DNA from: an uncultured Lachnospira sp.
GTDB lineage: Bacteria; Bacillota; Clostridia; Lachnospirales; Lachnospiraceae
NCBI GenBank assembly: GCA_946186125.1
Contig: CAMHLZ010000005.1
Span: 19,659 to 83,658 of the forward strand
Direction of reading: 5' to 3'
DNA: 64,000 nucleotides
The position numbers were made by a program, and so were the translations under genes. How positions within the stretch are numbered: the first letter of the stretch is position 1; each line of letters starts with the position of its first letter. Below are positions 53,916-62,626 of the stretch, one piece after another. The notes beneath the pieces were generated by a model. That model was not told the DNA's origin. It was given only the letters and a program-made list of their open reading frames with translations, and made no database searches.

Positions 53916-54764
53916 TTACTCCTTAACAGCAGCAGCTCCAAGACCTTCCGTCTGTGCTTTCTGTGTTATTACGAAGAAGAATACGAACGGTATTGCTACG
54001 AGTAAAGCACCTGCAGCAAATGTTGTAAATCTGTTTCTCTTGTTATCTGAAATAAATGTAAAGAGACCCATAGCCAAAGTAAACTTTTCATTATCACCTA
54101 ATACCAGTTTAGGGAAAATCCAATCCATCCATGGTCCGGTAAATGTAGTAATACTAAGGAATATAATAATTGGTCTTGCAATCGGCATAACTACTTTTGC
54201 GAAAATTGTAAAGTGGTTTGCGCCGTCAATTCTTGCTGCTTCATCCAAACTCTTAGGGATAGTATCAAGGTAACTCTTAACGAGCCATGTGTTATACGGA
54301 ACGTTACCTGCTACGTACACTAATACCAATCCCCAAAGTTCATTGTAAGCTCCCATTCTGTTGATGATAACATAAATAGCTATCATACCTACGAATGATG
54401 GGAAAATCTGTAATATCAATAATGCCATCAACATTGATTTTTTAAATGCAAATCTGAATCTCGAAAATACATATGCTGATAATGAACATACAATTACAGA
54501 GATAACACATGTTGCAATAGCAAGTATCAATGTATTCTGGAACCACAATACAAAGTCTGTTTCATTAAACAGGTACGAAAAATGCTCAAATGTCAGTCCA
54601 TCAGCAAACGGTACAATTGAAAGGCCTGCTGATGTATCACCAGGAGCAAATGCTGCACTGATAACGAAAACGATTGGATACAATACAAAAATCGTAACAA
54701 GAATTAAAAATATAATAACTACTGTCAATAAAGCATAATTTGTTTTTCCTACTTTTTTCTGCAT
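53916..54764 (-). CDS. malG: Maltodextrin-type ABC transporter permease MalG
   Basis: This 282-residue inner membrane permease has six membrane segments and the EAA loop EAARIDGANHFTIFAKVVMP that contacts the ATPase. It overlaps the malF stop as TAATG, which indicates coupled translation. No ATPase gene is nearby, so a shared MsmK-type ATPase encoded elsewhere is likely. Substrate is inferred from closeness to MalG sequences and from the amylase and GH31 genes in the window. Confidence 0.93.
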   Translation of the reverse strand: MQKKVGKTNYALLTVVIIFLILVTIFVLYPIVFVISAAFAPGDTSAGLSIVPFADGLTFEHFSYLFNETDFVLWFQNTLILAIATCVISVIVCSLSAYVFSRFRFAFKKSMLMALLILQIFPSFVGMIAIYVIINRMGAYNELWGLVLVYVAGNVPYNTWLVKSYLDTIPKSLDEAARIDGANHFTIFAKVVMPIARPIIIFLSITTFTGPWMDWIFPKLVLGDNEKFTLAMGLFTFISDNKRNRFTTFAAGALLVAIPFVFFFVITQKAQTEGLGAAAVKE

Positions 54765-56065
54765 TATAATTCTCCCTCCTTGAATGATTTTGTATTCATA
54801 AAGTTAAATATAGCAAACGGTGCTAATACGATAAATACAAACATGGCAAGAACTGAAGCGTTCTTGTAATTCATATCATCCATAGTCAGCTTGTAAATCC
54901 ATGTAACCACGATATCTGTACCACCCGCTTTTGTCGTCGTTGTTGACGCAACGTTTGGAGCACCATTTGTAAGGAAGTAGATAACACCAAAGTTATTTAC
55001 ATTATGTGTAAATGACATAATGATAAGTGGTACTGTCTGGTATAATACCATTGGTAATGTGATATTTGTAAATATCTGTGTTCTGTTTGCACCATCGATA
55101 GATGCAGCTTCGAAAATATCTGTTGATATAGCTGTCATCTGTCCTGCAATCAACATCATAAAGTATGGGAAACCTGCCCACAGATTTATGAATATAGCCG
55201 TGAATCTCGCAAGATTCTTATCTGAAAGCCATGGTATCGAATCATTAATAATATGCATTGCTCTCAATGTCTTATTAATAGTTCCGTTTGAACCATTCAA
55301 AAGATTTGTCCATACTAACATAGTAAGGATATTAGGAACTGCATATGGCAAAATAAAGATTGCTCTGAATACAGGAGCTACCTTTAAATCTAACTCATTA
55401 AAGATAACAGCCATTACAAGTCCGCCAAAGTAACATGTAAGTGTTGCCATGAATCCCCAAACAAGTGTCCATCCTGCAACCCTTGCAAATGCTGAAGCCC
55501 AATCAGCTTCTCCACCAAACATGTTGATGTAGTTCTCTAAACCAACCCAGTTAACTGATCCTCCAGGTGGAATATGATCCGGATTTGACCAGTTTGTAAA
55601 TCCTGCTGAAATAGAGAAAATCAACGGTACGATAACGAAGAATACTATCAATATAAATGCCGGTGCCAATCCGATAACCGGGAATGTCTTACCAAGTAAA
55701 TCTTTTGTAGCATCTCTGTTATCAGGCATTTTTCCTGAAATACAGTACTCTCTGTATGAATTCAAAGTACCTTTTACTGACAGGAAATAAATAAATGCAA
55801 ATATTATCACGATTGCTAAAACAATAAATCCATCAATCATAACGAACGTTGACATTTCACCAGGTGTCTTACCGATGTTAATCAATCCGCCGATTGCTTT
55901 TAATGTCTTAGGTAAAAAACAAATAAATATAACTTCTATAATTGCGAAGAAAATACCCTTAACCCACTCTTTCATGTGAAGTATATAACCTAATCCCATG
56001 AAAGCAAGTGATGTACGAAGAATTTTCTGCTTGTCAGAACCATCTGTCGCGAGAGATGTTCCCAT
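54764..56065 (-). CDS. malF: Maltodextrin-type ABC transporter permease MalF
   Basis: This 433-residue permease has about eight membrane segments. The N-terminal extension of about 110 residues with two segments resembles the larger MalF proteins of Firmicutes. The EAA loop is EAASIDGANRTQIFTNITLP. An AGGTGA site precedes the start. It lies 41 nt after malE and overlaps malG. Confidence 0.93.
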   Translation of the reverse strand: MGTSLATDGSDKQKILRTSLAFMGLGYILHMKEWVKGIFFAIIEVIFICFLPKTLKAIGGLINIGKTPGEMSTFVMIDGFIVLAIVIIFAFIYFLSVKGTLNSYREYCISGKMPDNRDATKDLLGKTFPVIGLAPAFILIVFFVIVPLIFSISAGFTNWSNPDHIPPGGSVNWVGLENYINMFGGEADWASAFARVAGWTLVWGFMATLTCYFGGLVMAVIFNELDLKVAPVFRAIFILPYAVPNILTMLVWTNLLNGSNGTINKTLRAMHIINDSIPWLSDKNLARFTAIFINLWAGFPYFMMLIAGQMTAISTDIFEAASIDGANRTQIFTNITLPMVLYQTVPLIIMSFTHNVNNFGVIYFLTNGAPNVASTTTTKAGGTDIVVTWIYKLTMDDMNYKNASVLAMFVFIVLAPFAIFNFMNTKSFKEGEL

Positions 56066-56106
56066 AAACTCACCTAACTTTCTTATACTTTGTTAACAAC
56101 TCTTTA

Positions 56107-57399
56107 TTATTTCTTCTTTGTAGCTGTCTGGTTAGCTGCATCAAGTTCAGCTAACATAGAAGCATCATCTGAACCTACAACACCATTCCAGATGTTAGAA
56201 TATGCTGAAGCAAATGCACTCCAGAACAAACTAGCCTGTGACATATTAGGCATTGGGTACGAATACTCTAACTGTTTCTGCATAGAAGAAACATATCCGT
56301 TCTCATCATTAATCTCAATATCTGCTGAAGGTACAGTCTCTGTACATTCAAAACGAAGTTTCTGCATCTCAGGTGTACATAAGAATTCACCAAATGCTGC
56401 AGCTTCATTCTTATGGTTAGAGAATGCTGATACATACATACATCTTACACCTTCAAAAGTAATAGCCGGATGATCAACTCCAGGGAAGCTTGGAAGCGGA
56501 GCGATAGCAAAGTTAATACCTGCATCCTCAAATGTCTTAATGTTCCATGCACCTGTAATAGTCATAGCTGCATCACCTTCGATAAACATTGAATCGCAAT
56601 ACTTTGTAGCAATATCTTCTGTAGGCATATTAATAGCTTTTGATAATTTAACAAATGTCTGAAGCTGTTTAACAGCATCATTTGTATTCATATATGTATT
56701 TGTAATATCACTTCCGTCAGGACCATACAAATGATTATCATCTGTATTAGTAAACATTACACTGTAGTATGCATTTCCTGCATCAAATACAAAAGGATGT
56801 CCTGACTTATCATAGCTGTCAATGTATGTAAGTAAATCATCAAATGTTGTAGGAACTTCTTCTTCCTTAATCAAATCTTTGTTGTAGAACAATGCATATG
56901 TCTCAACAGAAACAGGATAACCATATAATCCGCCTTCACCCTGCTTAGGATTAACAAGTGTAGCACCCTTTGCTGCGTTATCAACAACATATCCTTTTAC
57001 TTTCTCTGCTACTCCATCAGGTACTTTTTCAATATATGCACCTGCTTCAAGAGCACCCATAACGTTATGTGCTGCTGCAAATAAATCAGGTCCGTTTCCA
57101 CCAGGTCCGTCTAACGCAATCTTTGTCTGTGAATCAGCAGATTCTACGTTTACATACTTAATCGTGATATTTGGATAAAGCTTAGTAAATGAAGCTCCTG
57201 CCTTTTTGATAAATTCATCAGGTCCTTCTGTTGATTCCCAAACGGTTAACTCAATCTTAGATTTTGTGTCAATCTCAATTCCAGGATCAAAATTCGAAAC
57301 TTCAATACCTTCAATTTTCTCCTGCTTCTTTCCACAACCTGAGAACATTGTTGCTGCCATGGATACAACCAAAGCAACTGCCATAATTCTTTTTTTCAT
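56107..57399 (-). CDS. malE: Maltodextrin-binding lipoprotein MalE
   Basis: This 430-residue extracellular solute-binding protein has a lipobox MFSGC with Cys22 as the lipidated residue. The mature part matches the SBP family 1 fold (ELTVWESTEGPDEFIKKAG, ALFYNKDLIKEEEVPTTFDD, MTITGAWNIKTFED). It delivers sugar to MalF/MalG. AAAGG precedes the start, and a long leader of about 195 nt runs back to a strong promoter. Confidence 0.93.
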   Translation of the reverse strand: MKKRIMAVALVVSMAATMFSGCGKKQEKIEGIEVSNFDPGIEIDTKSKIELTVWESTEGPDEFIKKAGASFTKLYPNITIKYVNVESADSQTKIALDGPGGNGPDLFAAAHNVMGALEAGAYIEKVPDGVAEKVKGYVVDNAAKGATLVNPKQGEGGLYGYPVSVETYALFYNKDLIKEEEVPTTFDDLLTYIDSYDKSGHPFVFDAGNAYYSVMFTNTDDNHLYGPDGSDITNTYMNTNDAVKQLQTFVKLSKAINMPTEDIATKYCDSMFIEGDAAMTITGAWNIKTFEDAGINFAIAPLPSFPGVDHPAITFEGVRCMYVSAFSNHKNEAAAFGEFLCTPEMQKLRFECTETVPSADIEINDENGYVSSMQKQLEYSYPMPNMSQASLFWSAFASAYSNIWNGVVGSDDASMLAELDAANQTATKKK

Positions 57400-57600
57400 A
57401 ATACTTCTTACCTTTCCGAGCTATTTTACTACACAGCTCTTACTCTTTACATTAATTTGCAACAAAAGCCCGTTCGCTATATAGAAACAAAACAACATAA
57501 TATTACAGTAAATATATACAAAGTTGTATGTGATTACTTTAATATTACTTAGTAATTATTCCTATCAAAAGCACAATAATATAGCTTTTATTTCAAAAAC
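57400..57600 (-). promoter_or_regulatory. Long malE leader
   Basis: The predicted 5' untranslated region is about 195 nt. It is AT-rich and holds an imperfect palindrome AATAATTACTAAGTAATATT but no riboswitch fold that I recognise. No clear CcpA or MalR site could be found by eye. Confidence 0.4.
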
Positions 57601-57629
57601 AGTATATCATCTTAAAATACTATTGTCAA
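57601..57629 (-). promoter_or_regulatory. Promoter of malEFG
   Basis: On the - strand TTGACA (57624-57629) and TATACT (57601-57606) are separated by exactly 17 nt. This is the best sigma-A promoter match in the window. Confidence 0.75.
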
Positions 57630-57762
57630 TATTTTTAGCAAGTTTTTTGTGCATTTTGCATAATATATTAAATAAATCGAAAAAATAATAAATTCGTCAA
57701 AATCAAATTATATAATTTTTTACCAAAGTATACCTTGCTAATTTGTAAAATTTGTTATGTAT

Positions 57763-57928
57763 CTAGTATAGTCGTTTTAAATTAACCCTACCTTATACTT
57801 AGTATATGATTTCACTCTGCAAGGCAGAGGAATGAGGCATAGCCGGTGGCTACGTCGATTGACGTGGGCGTCGCAGATGGAATCATAGGCAAATATAAAG
57901 TGGGTGTATTTAAAAACGACTATACTAG
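57763..57928. mobile_element. MITE-like element, copy 2, at the scpB 3' end
   Basis: This is nearly identical, in reverse orientation, to 1154-1318, with the same CTAGTATAGTCGTTTT terminal inverted repeats. One end provides the last codons and TAG stop of scpB. Removing it at the CTAG would let scpB read two residues further (MKL then Asp-Thr) to a TAA. Coordinates are good to about one base. Confidence 0.87.
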
Positions 57929-58510
57929 TTTCATCTGAGCTTCTTCTTCTGCTTCTAATTTAAATTCTTCTTCTTTATCTTTACGAATCATAGGTAAATC
58001 TTCTAAAGAACTTATCCCAAACTGTCTTAAAAACTCTTCAGAAGTTCCAAACATTATTGGTCTCCCGGGAGCATCAAGCCTTCCAAGTTCCATAACCAGA
58101 TCATATTCTACAAGTTTATTGACTGCATGGTCACATTTTACACCCCTGATTTTTTCAATTTCAGTCTTTGTAATCGGTTGTTTATATGCAATAATCGACA
58201 AAGTTTCAAGCAAAACATCTGTCAGAACATGCTTTTTAGGCTCTGATGCAATCTTTATCAGTTCTTCATAATACTCCGGACTACTGCACATCTGAAACGA
58301 ATTCTCAAGTTCCATAATTCTTATTCCCCTGTGTGCCGATGAATATTTGTCCATAAGATTATGTATAATTTTTCTGGTCGTTTCTTCATCATGTTCTACC
58401 ACTCTCGCTATCTCACTTAATTGCACAGAGTTACCCATCGTAAATAAAACAGCTTCAATAACCGATTCAATTCTATCTAATTCTTTAGAATTTTTCATAA
58501 CTTTCTCCAT
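57920..58510 (-). CDS. scpB: Segregation and condensation protein B
   Basis: ScpB is the winged-helix partner of ScpA and SMC in the condensin complex. The 196 residues show LDRIESVIEAVLFTMGN and the second domain with IIAYKQPITKTEIEKIRGVKCD and LDAPGRPIMFGTSEEFLRQFG. The extreme C-terminus (Lys-Leu-Val-stop) is written by the inserted MITE-like element. The tail of ScpB is variable, so function should be intact. It follows scpA by 21 nt. Confidence 0.95.
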   Translation of the reverse strand: MEKVMKNSKELDRIESVIEAVLFTMGNSVQLSEIARVVEHDEETTRKIIHNLMDKYSSAHRGIRIMELENSFQMCSSPEYYEELIKIASEPKKHVLTDVLLETLSIIAYKQPITKTEIEKIRGVKCDHAVNKLVEYDLVMELGRLDAPGRPIMFGTSEEFLRQFGISSLEDLPMIRKDKEEEFKLEAEEEAQMKLV

Positions 58511-58531
58511 TCACAATAACCGTACTTTCTC

Positions 58532-59272
58532 TCAAGAAGCCTGTATAACAATATCATCAAAGATATTTTCCTGCATTATTACAATCTTTCCTTCTTTCAT
58601 TAATTCCAAAACAGCCAAAAAGCTCATTATGGTATGCATTTTTGACTGTTCAGAATCAAGCAATGAAAAAAATCTGATAGTCTGTGTATTTTTTAATCTC
58701 GCTATTATATAATCCATTTTTTCCGTAAGACTGACTTCTTCACGTTCTATCTGCCCAAACTTACTTCTTATAGGGTCAATCTTATCTTCTTTTCTTTTCA
58801 TGACATCTTTAAAAACATCATTTAGTTTTCTCAATGTAATACCATCAAGCAATGCTTCTAAATCAACCGGAGCTTCAAATTGTTTTACCTCATCAGGCAG
58901 TTTCTGGCTTCTGAAAAACGTGGTTTCAGCATATGAATACTTATCTCTCAGTTCATATGATGCGTATTTGTACATTTTGTACTCAAGAAGCTGTTCTACA
59001 AGTTCCTGTCTTGGATCAATCTCCTCACCATCTTCATTTACCTCCTTCGGCAAAAGCATCTTTGCCTTAATATCAAGCAGCGTTGCAGCCATAACCATAA
59101 ATTCACTTACAACTTCAAGATCATGCTGTCTCATTAAGCTTACATACTCAAGATACTGAGAGGTAATCTCGACAATATTGATATCATATATATTTATTTT
59201 ATTCTTATCAATCAGGTGTAACAGTAAATCCAACGGACCTTCGTATACCTGAAGTCTGACTTCCAGTTCCAT
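58532..59272 (-). CDS. scpA: Segregation and condensation protein A
   Basis: ScpA is the kleisin that bridges the SMC heads. The 246 residues begin with the conserved LQVYEGPLDLLLHLIDKNKINIYDI region (in two parts) and end with the C-terminal winged helix (TIMSFLAVLELMKEGKIVI). Normal length. It lies between a D-Ala-D-Ala carboxypeptidase gene and scpB, a common clostridial order. Confidence 0.95.
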   Translation of the reverse strand: MELEVRLQVYEGPLDLLLHLIDKNKINIYDINIVEITSQYLEYVSLMRQHDLEVVSEFMVMAATLLDIKAKMLLPKEVNEDGEEIDPRQELVEQLLEYKMYKYASYELRDKYSYAETTFFRSQKLPDEVKQFEAPVDLEALLDGITLRKLNDVFKDVMKRKEDKIDPIRSKFGQIEREEVSLTEKMDYIIARLKNTQTIRFFSLLDSEQSKMHTIMSFLAVLELMKEGKIVIMQENIFDDIVIQAS

Positions 59273-59332
59273 GCGTTATTTCCCTTCACATATATTTCAT
59301 TGAAATTTGACACAACTTATATTTTAAACAAT

Positions 59333-60493
59333 TTACAGCGAAATTTCAATATTTTTTATCAGTTGCAAAAATATATCAGCATACCCCATTTTTTTAATAC
59401 TTTTAGATGTAATAATATTCACTTTACCTATAACTCTGTCTCCTGCCATATAAATTTTTTCTCCTATTTTATCGCCTTTTTTAACTGGTGCCATAATATT
59501 CTTTTTAATCTCCATCTTTTCTTTAATATCTTCTGTTTTATTCTTATCAGTTATAAGAAAATGAAAATCCGACTCATATTCGCACTTCACTTTGTTATTT
59601 TTTCCATTTTTTACATCAGCATATACGAATTTATCTCTTAATTTATCTTCGTATAATTCACACTTTGAAAAACCGTATTCCAAGAGTTTTTCCGCCTCGT
59701 TAAATCTGGTTTTATAATCAGGTGCGCACATGACAACCGCAATCAGATCTATATTGTTCTTTTTAGCAGTCGCACTTACACAATATTTTGCTTTAGAAGT
59801 ACTGCCGGTCTTCAGTCCTGTAGTCCATTCATATTGTTTTAATAATTTATTTGTATTGGATAATGTAAATTCTTTCGTTCCCTTATCTGTATTATGTATT
59901 ATATTTTCCATCCAAATGGAAGAATAGTTATATATTTGTGGGTAATCCGATATAAGCTGTCTTGACATTATAGCTACATCCATTGCTGTTGTATAATGAT
60001 CATCTGACTCTGTGAGTCCGCAGCAGTCTTCAAAATGCGTGTTCATCATTTTTAAATATTTTGCCTTTTCATTCATCATTTCAACAAACTTTTCTTCTGT
60101 GCCTGCAATATATTCTGCCATTGCTACACTTGCATCATTACCCGAAGCTATGATAATGCATTTAATCAATGTATCTACAGTCTGTTTCTCTCCTGTCTCC
60201 AAAAATACCTGAGAGCCTCCCATCGACTTTGCATGTTCACTCGTCGTAACAATATCATCTAATTTGATATTTCCCGATTTTATATTATCAAAAATCAAAA
60301 TCAACGTCATAATCTTAGTAATACTTGCGGGGCTTAGTTTTTCTTCACTATTTTTTTCGATTATTACATCACCGGTAGTTTTTTCCATCAAAACAACAGA
60401 TTTAGATTTTACATCTAAATCAGCTTCTTCTCCAAAAACTTTACTTTTCAAAACAACGAGTAACATAAGACAAATTATTATTATTTTTTTCAT
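59333..60493 (-). CDS. D-alanyl-D-alanine carboxypeptidase, second copy
   Basis: This 386-residue penicillin-binding protein is paralogous to the one at 52659-53801. It has a signal peptide (about 1-21), SxxK at Ser57-Lys60 (SPASITKIMT), the SGN motif at 117-119 and KTG in TTGLKTGSTSK, then a C-terminal beta domain and a possible membrane-binding tail. The ATG stands directly against a terminator-like hairpin, with only GGG seven bases upstream, so initiation may be weak or controlled by the hairpin. It heads dac-scpA-scpB. Confidence 0.92.
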   Translation of the reverse strand: MKKIIIICLMLLVVLKSKVFGEEADLDVKSKSVVLMEKTTGDVIIEKNSEEKLSPASITKIMTLILIFDNIKSGNIKLDDIVTTSEHAKSMGGSQVFLETGEKQTVDTLIKCIIIASGNDASVAMAEYIAGTEEKFVEMMNEKAKYLKMMNTHFEDCCGLTESDDHYTTAMDVAIMSRQLISDYPQIYNYSSIWMENIIHNTDKGTKEFTLSNTNKLLKQYEWTTGLKTGSTSKAKYCVSATAKKNNIDLIAVVMCAPDYKTRFNEAEKLLEYGFSKCELYEDKLRDKFVYADVKNGKNNKVKCEYESDFHFLITDKNKTEDIKEKMEIKKNIMAPVKKGDKIGEKIYMAGDRVIGKVNIITSKSIKKMGYADIFLQLIKNIEISL

Positions 60494-60537
60494 AAAAAAC
60501 CCATAGAAATATTCTTACATTATTTCTATGGGTTTTT
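60494..60537 (-). terminator. Hairpin between the LtaS-like gene and the dac gene
   Basis: AAAAACCCATAGAAAT and ATTTCTATGGGTTTTT pair perfectly, and on the - strand the T run ends exactly at the next ATG. It is a strong terminator for the upstream gene and may also hide the dac ribosome binding region. Confidence 0.88.
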
Positions 60538-60557
60538 GGGGATTTTATTACTGGATT

Positions 60558-62540
60558 TTACTCATAATACAGGCATTCTTTTGTCGAACTGAGTCTGGTG
60601 TCACCACTTTTTTGTGAAACAACAAACGCATCCAACGATTTCAATCCATTATAATCAATCTTTAACGTATTTTCATCAACATACTCTGTATCATATGCAT
60701 CTCCATTTACATATACAACGCTGTACTCCGTAAAGTTTTGTCCTTTTATTATAACCTGTCCTTCTTTAGTGCCTTTCTCAATCTTGTTAATAGTTATATC
60801 TTTAATTCCCATTTTAATATCTGTAGGGTCATACGGATTAATGCCGCCATAAACTGATTTTTTTCCGTACAATATATCATATTCAAGATTCTGTAATCCG
60901 CTAAGGTATTCCTCATCATCACGATATTTTTGATGATATTGATTAATAACTCCCGTAGAAATACCTATTCTCTTCATAACCTCTGATGAAAGCTGAAATG
61001 CTTCTAACATACCGTCCTTTTTTTCCAGTCCTATATTGTTCCATATCACATATGTTGTCTGATATTGAGAACCGTTTGTTAACTCTTCATTTGAAAAGCC
61101 AAGTCCCGGCAGATGATCTCCATACATTACCAAAACAGTATCTTCACCTAACTCATTTAATGCTGCAACAAGTTCTTTTACAAACTCATCCATCTCATTA
61201 ATCTCATTGGCATAATACTCTATAGCATTTCTCTGTCCTTCATTCTCTACACCTGAAACCTTAATCTTCGGATTTTCGATCATAGGTTCTGTCGGATAAC
61301 TTCCGTGTCCCTGTACAGATATCGTATATATATAATCCTGATTTTTAGTAGACTTTAACGTGTCTATGATTTCCTGTGTTAAAAACTTATCCTTAGCCCA
61401 TGACATTGGTGTAAATTCATCTACATGCATATACTCTATGGACGTAAAAGTATCATATCCAAGATTTTTAAATACATTATTTCTTCCATAAAATGTTCCT
61501 GTATTATTATGAATCGCATGACACGAATAACCGTTTTTCTTTAAATCATATGCAATATTTTCACAGGTTGTTTCCTTAAGAATTGTCTTGTACGGAAATT
61601 CTCCCGGTCCAAAATCATCCAGATTCATCCCTGTCATTACCTCAAACTCTGTGTTACATGTACCATATCCGACATTAAACACATTCAGATACCCTGAAGA
61701 GTATTGCTCGCATAATTGTGTGTAATAAGGAATCGGATTTTCCGACAATTTAATATCTTTAACATTGTTAAGGTTAAAAAACGATTCAAGCTGTATAAAT
61801 ATAACATTAGGTGTCTTGCCTGAAACAACATTTTCTTCTGAATTATTATCAAATCCGTCAACAATCTCGTCAATCGTATCTTCTGAATAATCAGCCGGTT
61901 TCTTTACTCCTGTATTTACAAGAGAATTCATAAAACAATACACAAATCCATACTCATTATAAGCTGTTGTAAGATTTGTAAACTCAACTGACATAAATCC
62001 GGTATCAATCGATATATTGATAATGGCAAACATTGCAACTATAGTAAGTCCTACTATTATAGCATTTCTTACATAGCTTATGGCATATCCAACTTTAGGA
62101 ACTTTCATAAATATCAACACAACAAGTCCAATTACTGCAGCTCCAAGTAATAATACAAAAATTACAAATAAAGAACTAAAATATTTATTCATAATTGTAA
62201 TTGCCGAATCAATCAGCTTCAAATCCGAAGCATTAAAAGGTGTTACTCTCTGATTCAGCAACACCATATTAACAACACCACAGGTTATCCAGATAATTGA
62301 CAAAACCGATAATCCAAATATTCTTCTTCTGACAAGTATTGTAAAAATAAGTACCGACAAAATAATCATCACGTTACATAAAAACTGAACCGGATGTGTA
62401 AACATATAAGAAAAGCCATCTATAACCGAACTTCTGCTCAGTATTTCAATTACAAGATTCAAAACTATTGGCACCGCCAAATAAACTACTAATGATTTAT
62501 AATTATCTTTATTCTTAGCAAATTCTTTTATCTTATTCAT
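60558..62540 (-). CDS. ltaS: LtaS-like sulfatase-fold membrane protein
   Basis: LtaS-type enzymes polymerise glycerol phosphate from phosphatidylglycerol into lipoteichoic acid. The start MNKIKEFAKN has AGGAAGG upstream and gives 660 residues. Five membrane segments (about 17-185) precede the extracellular alkaline-phosphatase-fold domain, with metal ligand Glu252 in IQLESF, the probable nucleophile Thr294 in YGTCNTEFE and the metal motif MYGDHLPGLG. A C-terminal tail of about 70 residues (570-660) resembles an Ig-like domain, not typical of LtaS. A related phosphoglycerol transferase function is possible. Confidence 0.88.
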   Translation of the reverse strand: MNKIKEFAKNKDNYKSLVVYLAVPIVLNLVIEILSRSSVIDGFSYMFTHPVQFLCNVMIILSVLIFTILVRRRIFGLSVLSIIWITCGVVNMVLLNQRVTPFNASDLKLIDSAITIMNKYFSSLFVIFVLLLGAAVIGLVVLIFMKVPKVGYAISYVRNAIIVGLTIVAMFAIINISIDTGFMSVEFTNLTTAYNEYGFVYCFMNSLVNTGVKKPADYSEDTIDEIVDGFDNNSEENVVSGKTPNVIFIQLESFFNLNNVKDIKLSENPIPYYTQLCEQYSSGYLNVFNVGYGTCNTEFEVMTGMNLDDFGPGEFPYKTILKETTCENIAYDLKKNGYSCHAIHNNTGTFYGRNNVFKNLGYDTFTSIEYMHVDEFTPMSWAKDKFLTQEIIDTLKSTKNQDYIYTISVQGHGSYPTEPMIENPKIKVSGVENEGQRNAIEYYANEINEMDEFVKELVAALNELGEDTVLVMYGDHLPGLGFSNEELTNGSQYQTTYVIWNNIGLEKKDGMLEAFQLSSEVMKRIGISTGVINQYHQKYRDDEEYLSGLQNLEYDILYGKKSVYGGINPYDPTDIKMGIKDITINKIEKGTKEGQVIIKGQNFTEYSVVYVNGDAYDTEYVDENTLKIDYNGLKSLDAFVVSQKSGDTRLSSTKECLYYE

Positions 62541-62626
62541 CGTATTATACCTTCCTGCATATTTGATAGAAATAATCAACCATCAATACAATATAACACA
62601 CTTTTGATAAAATTTCAAAATTATTT

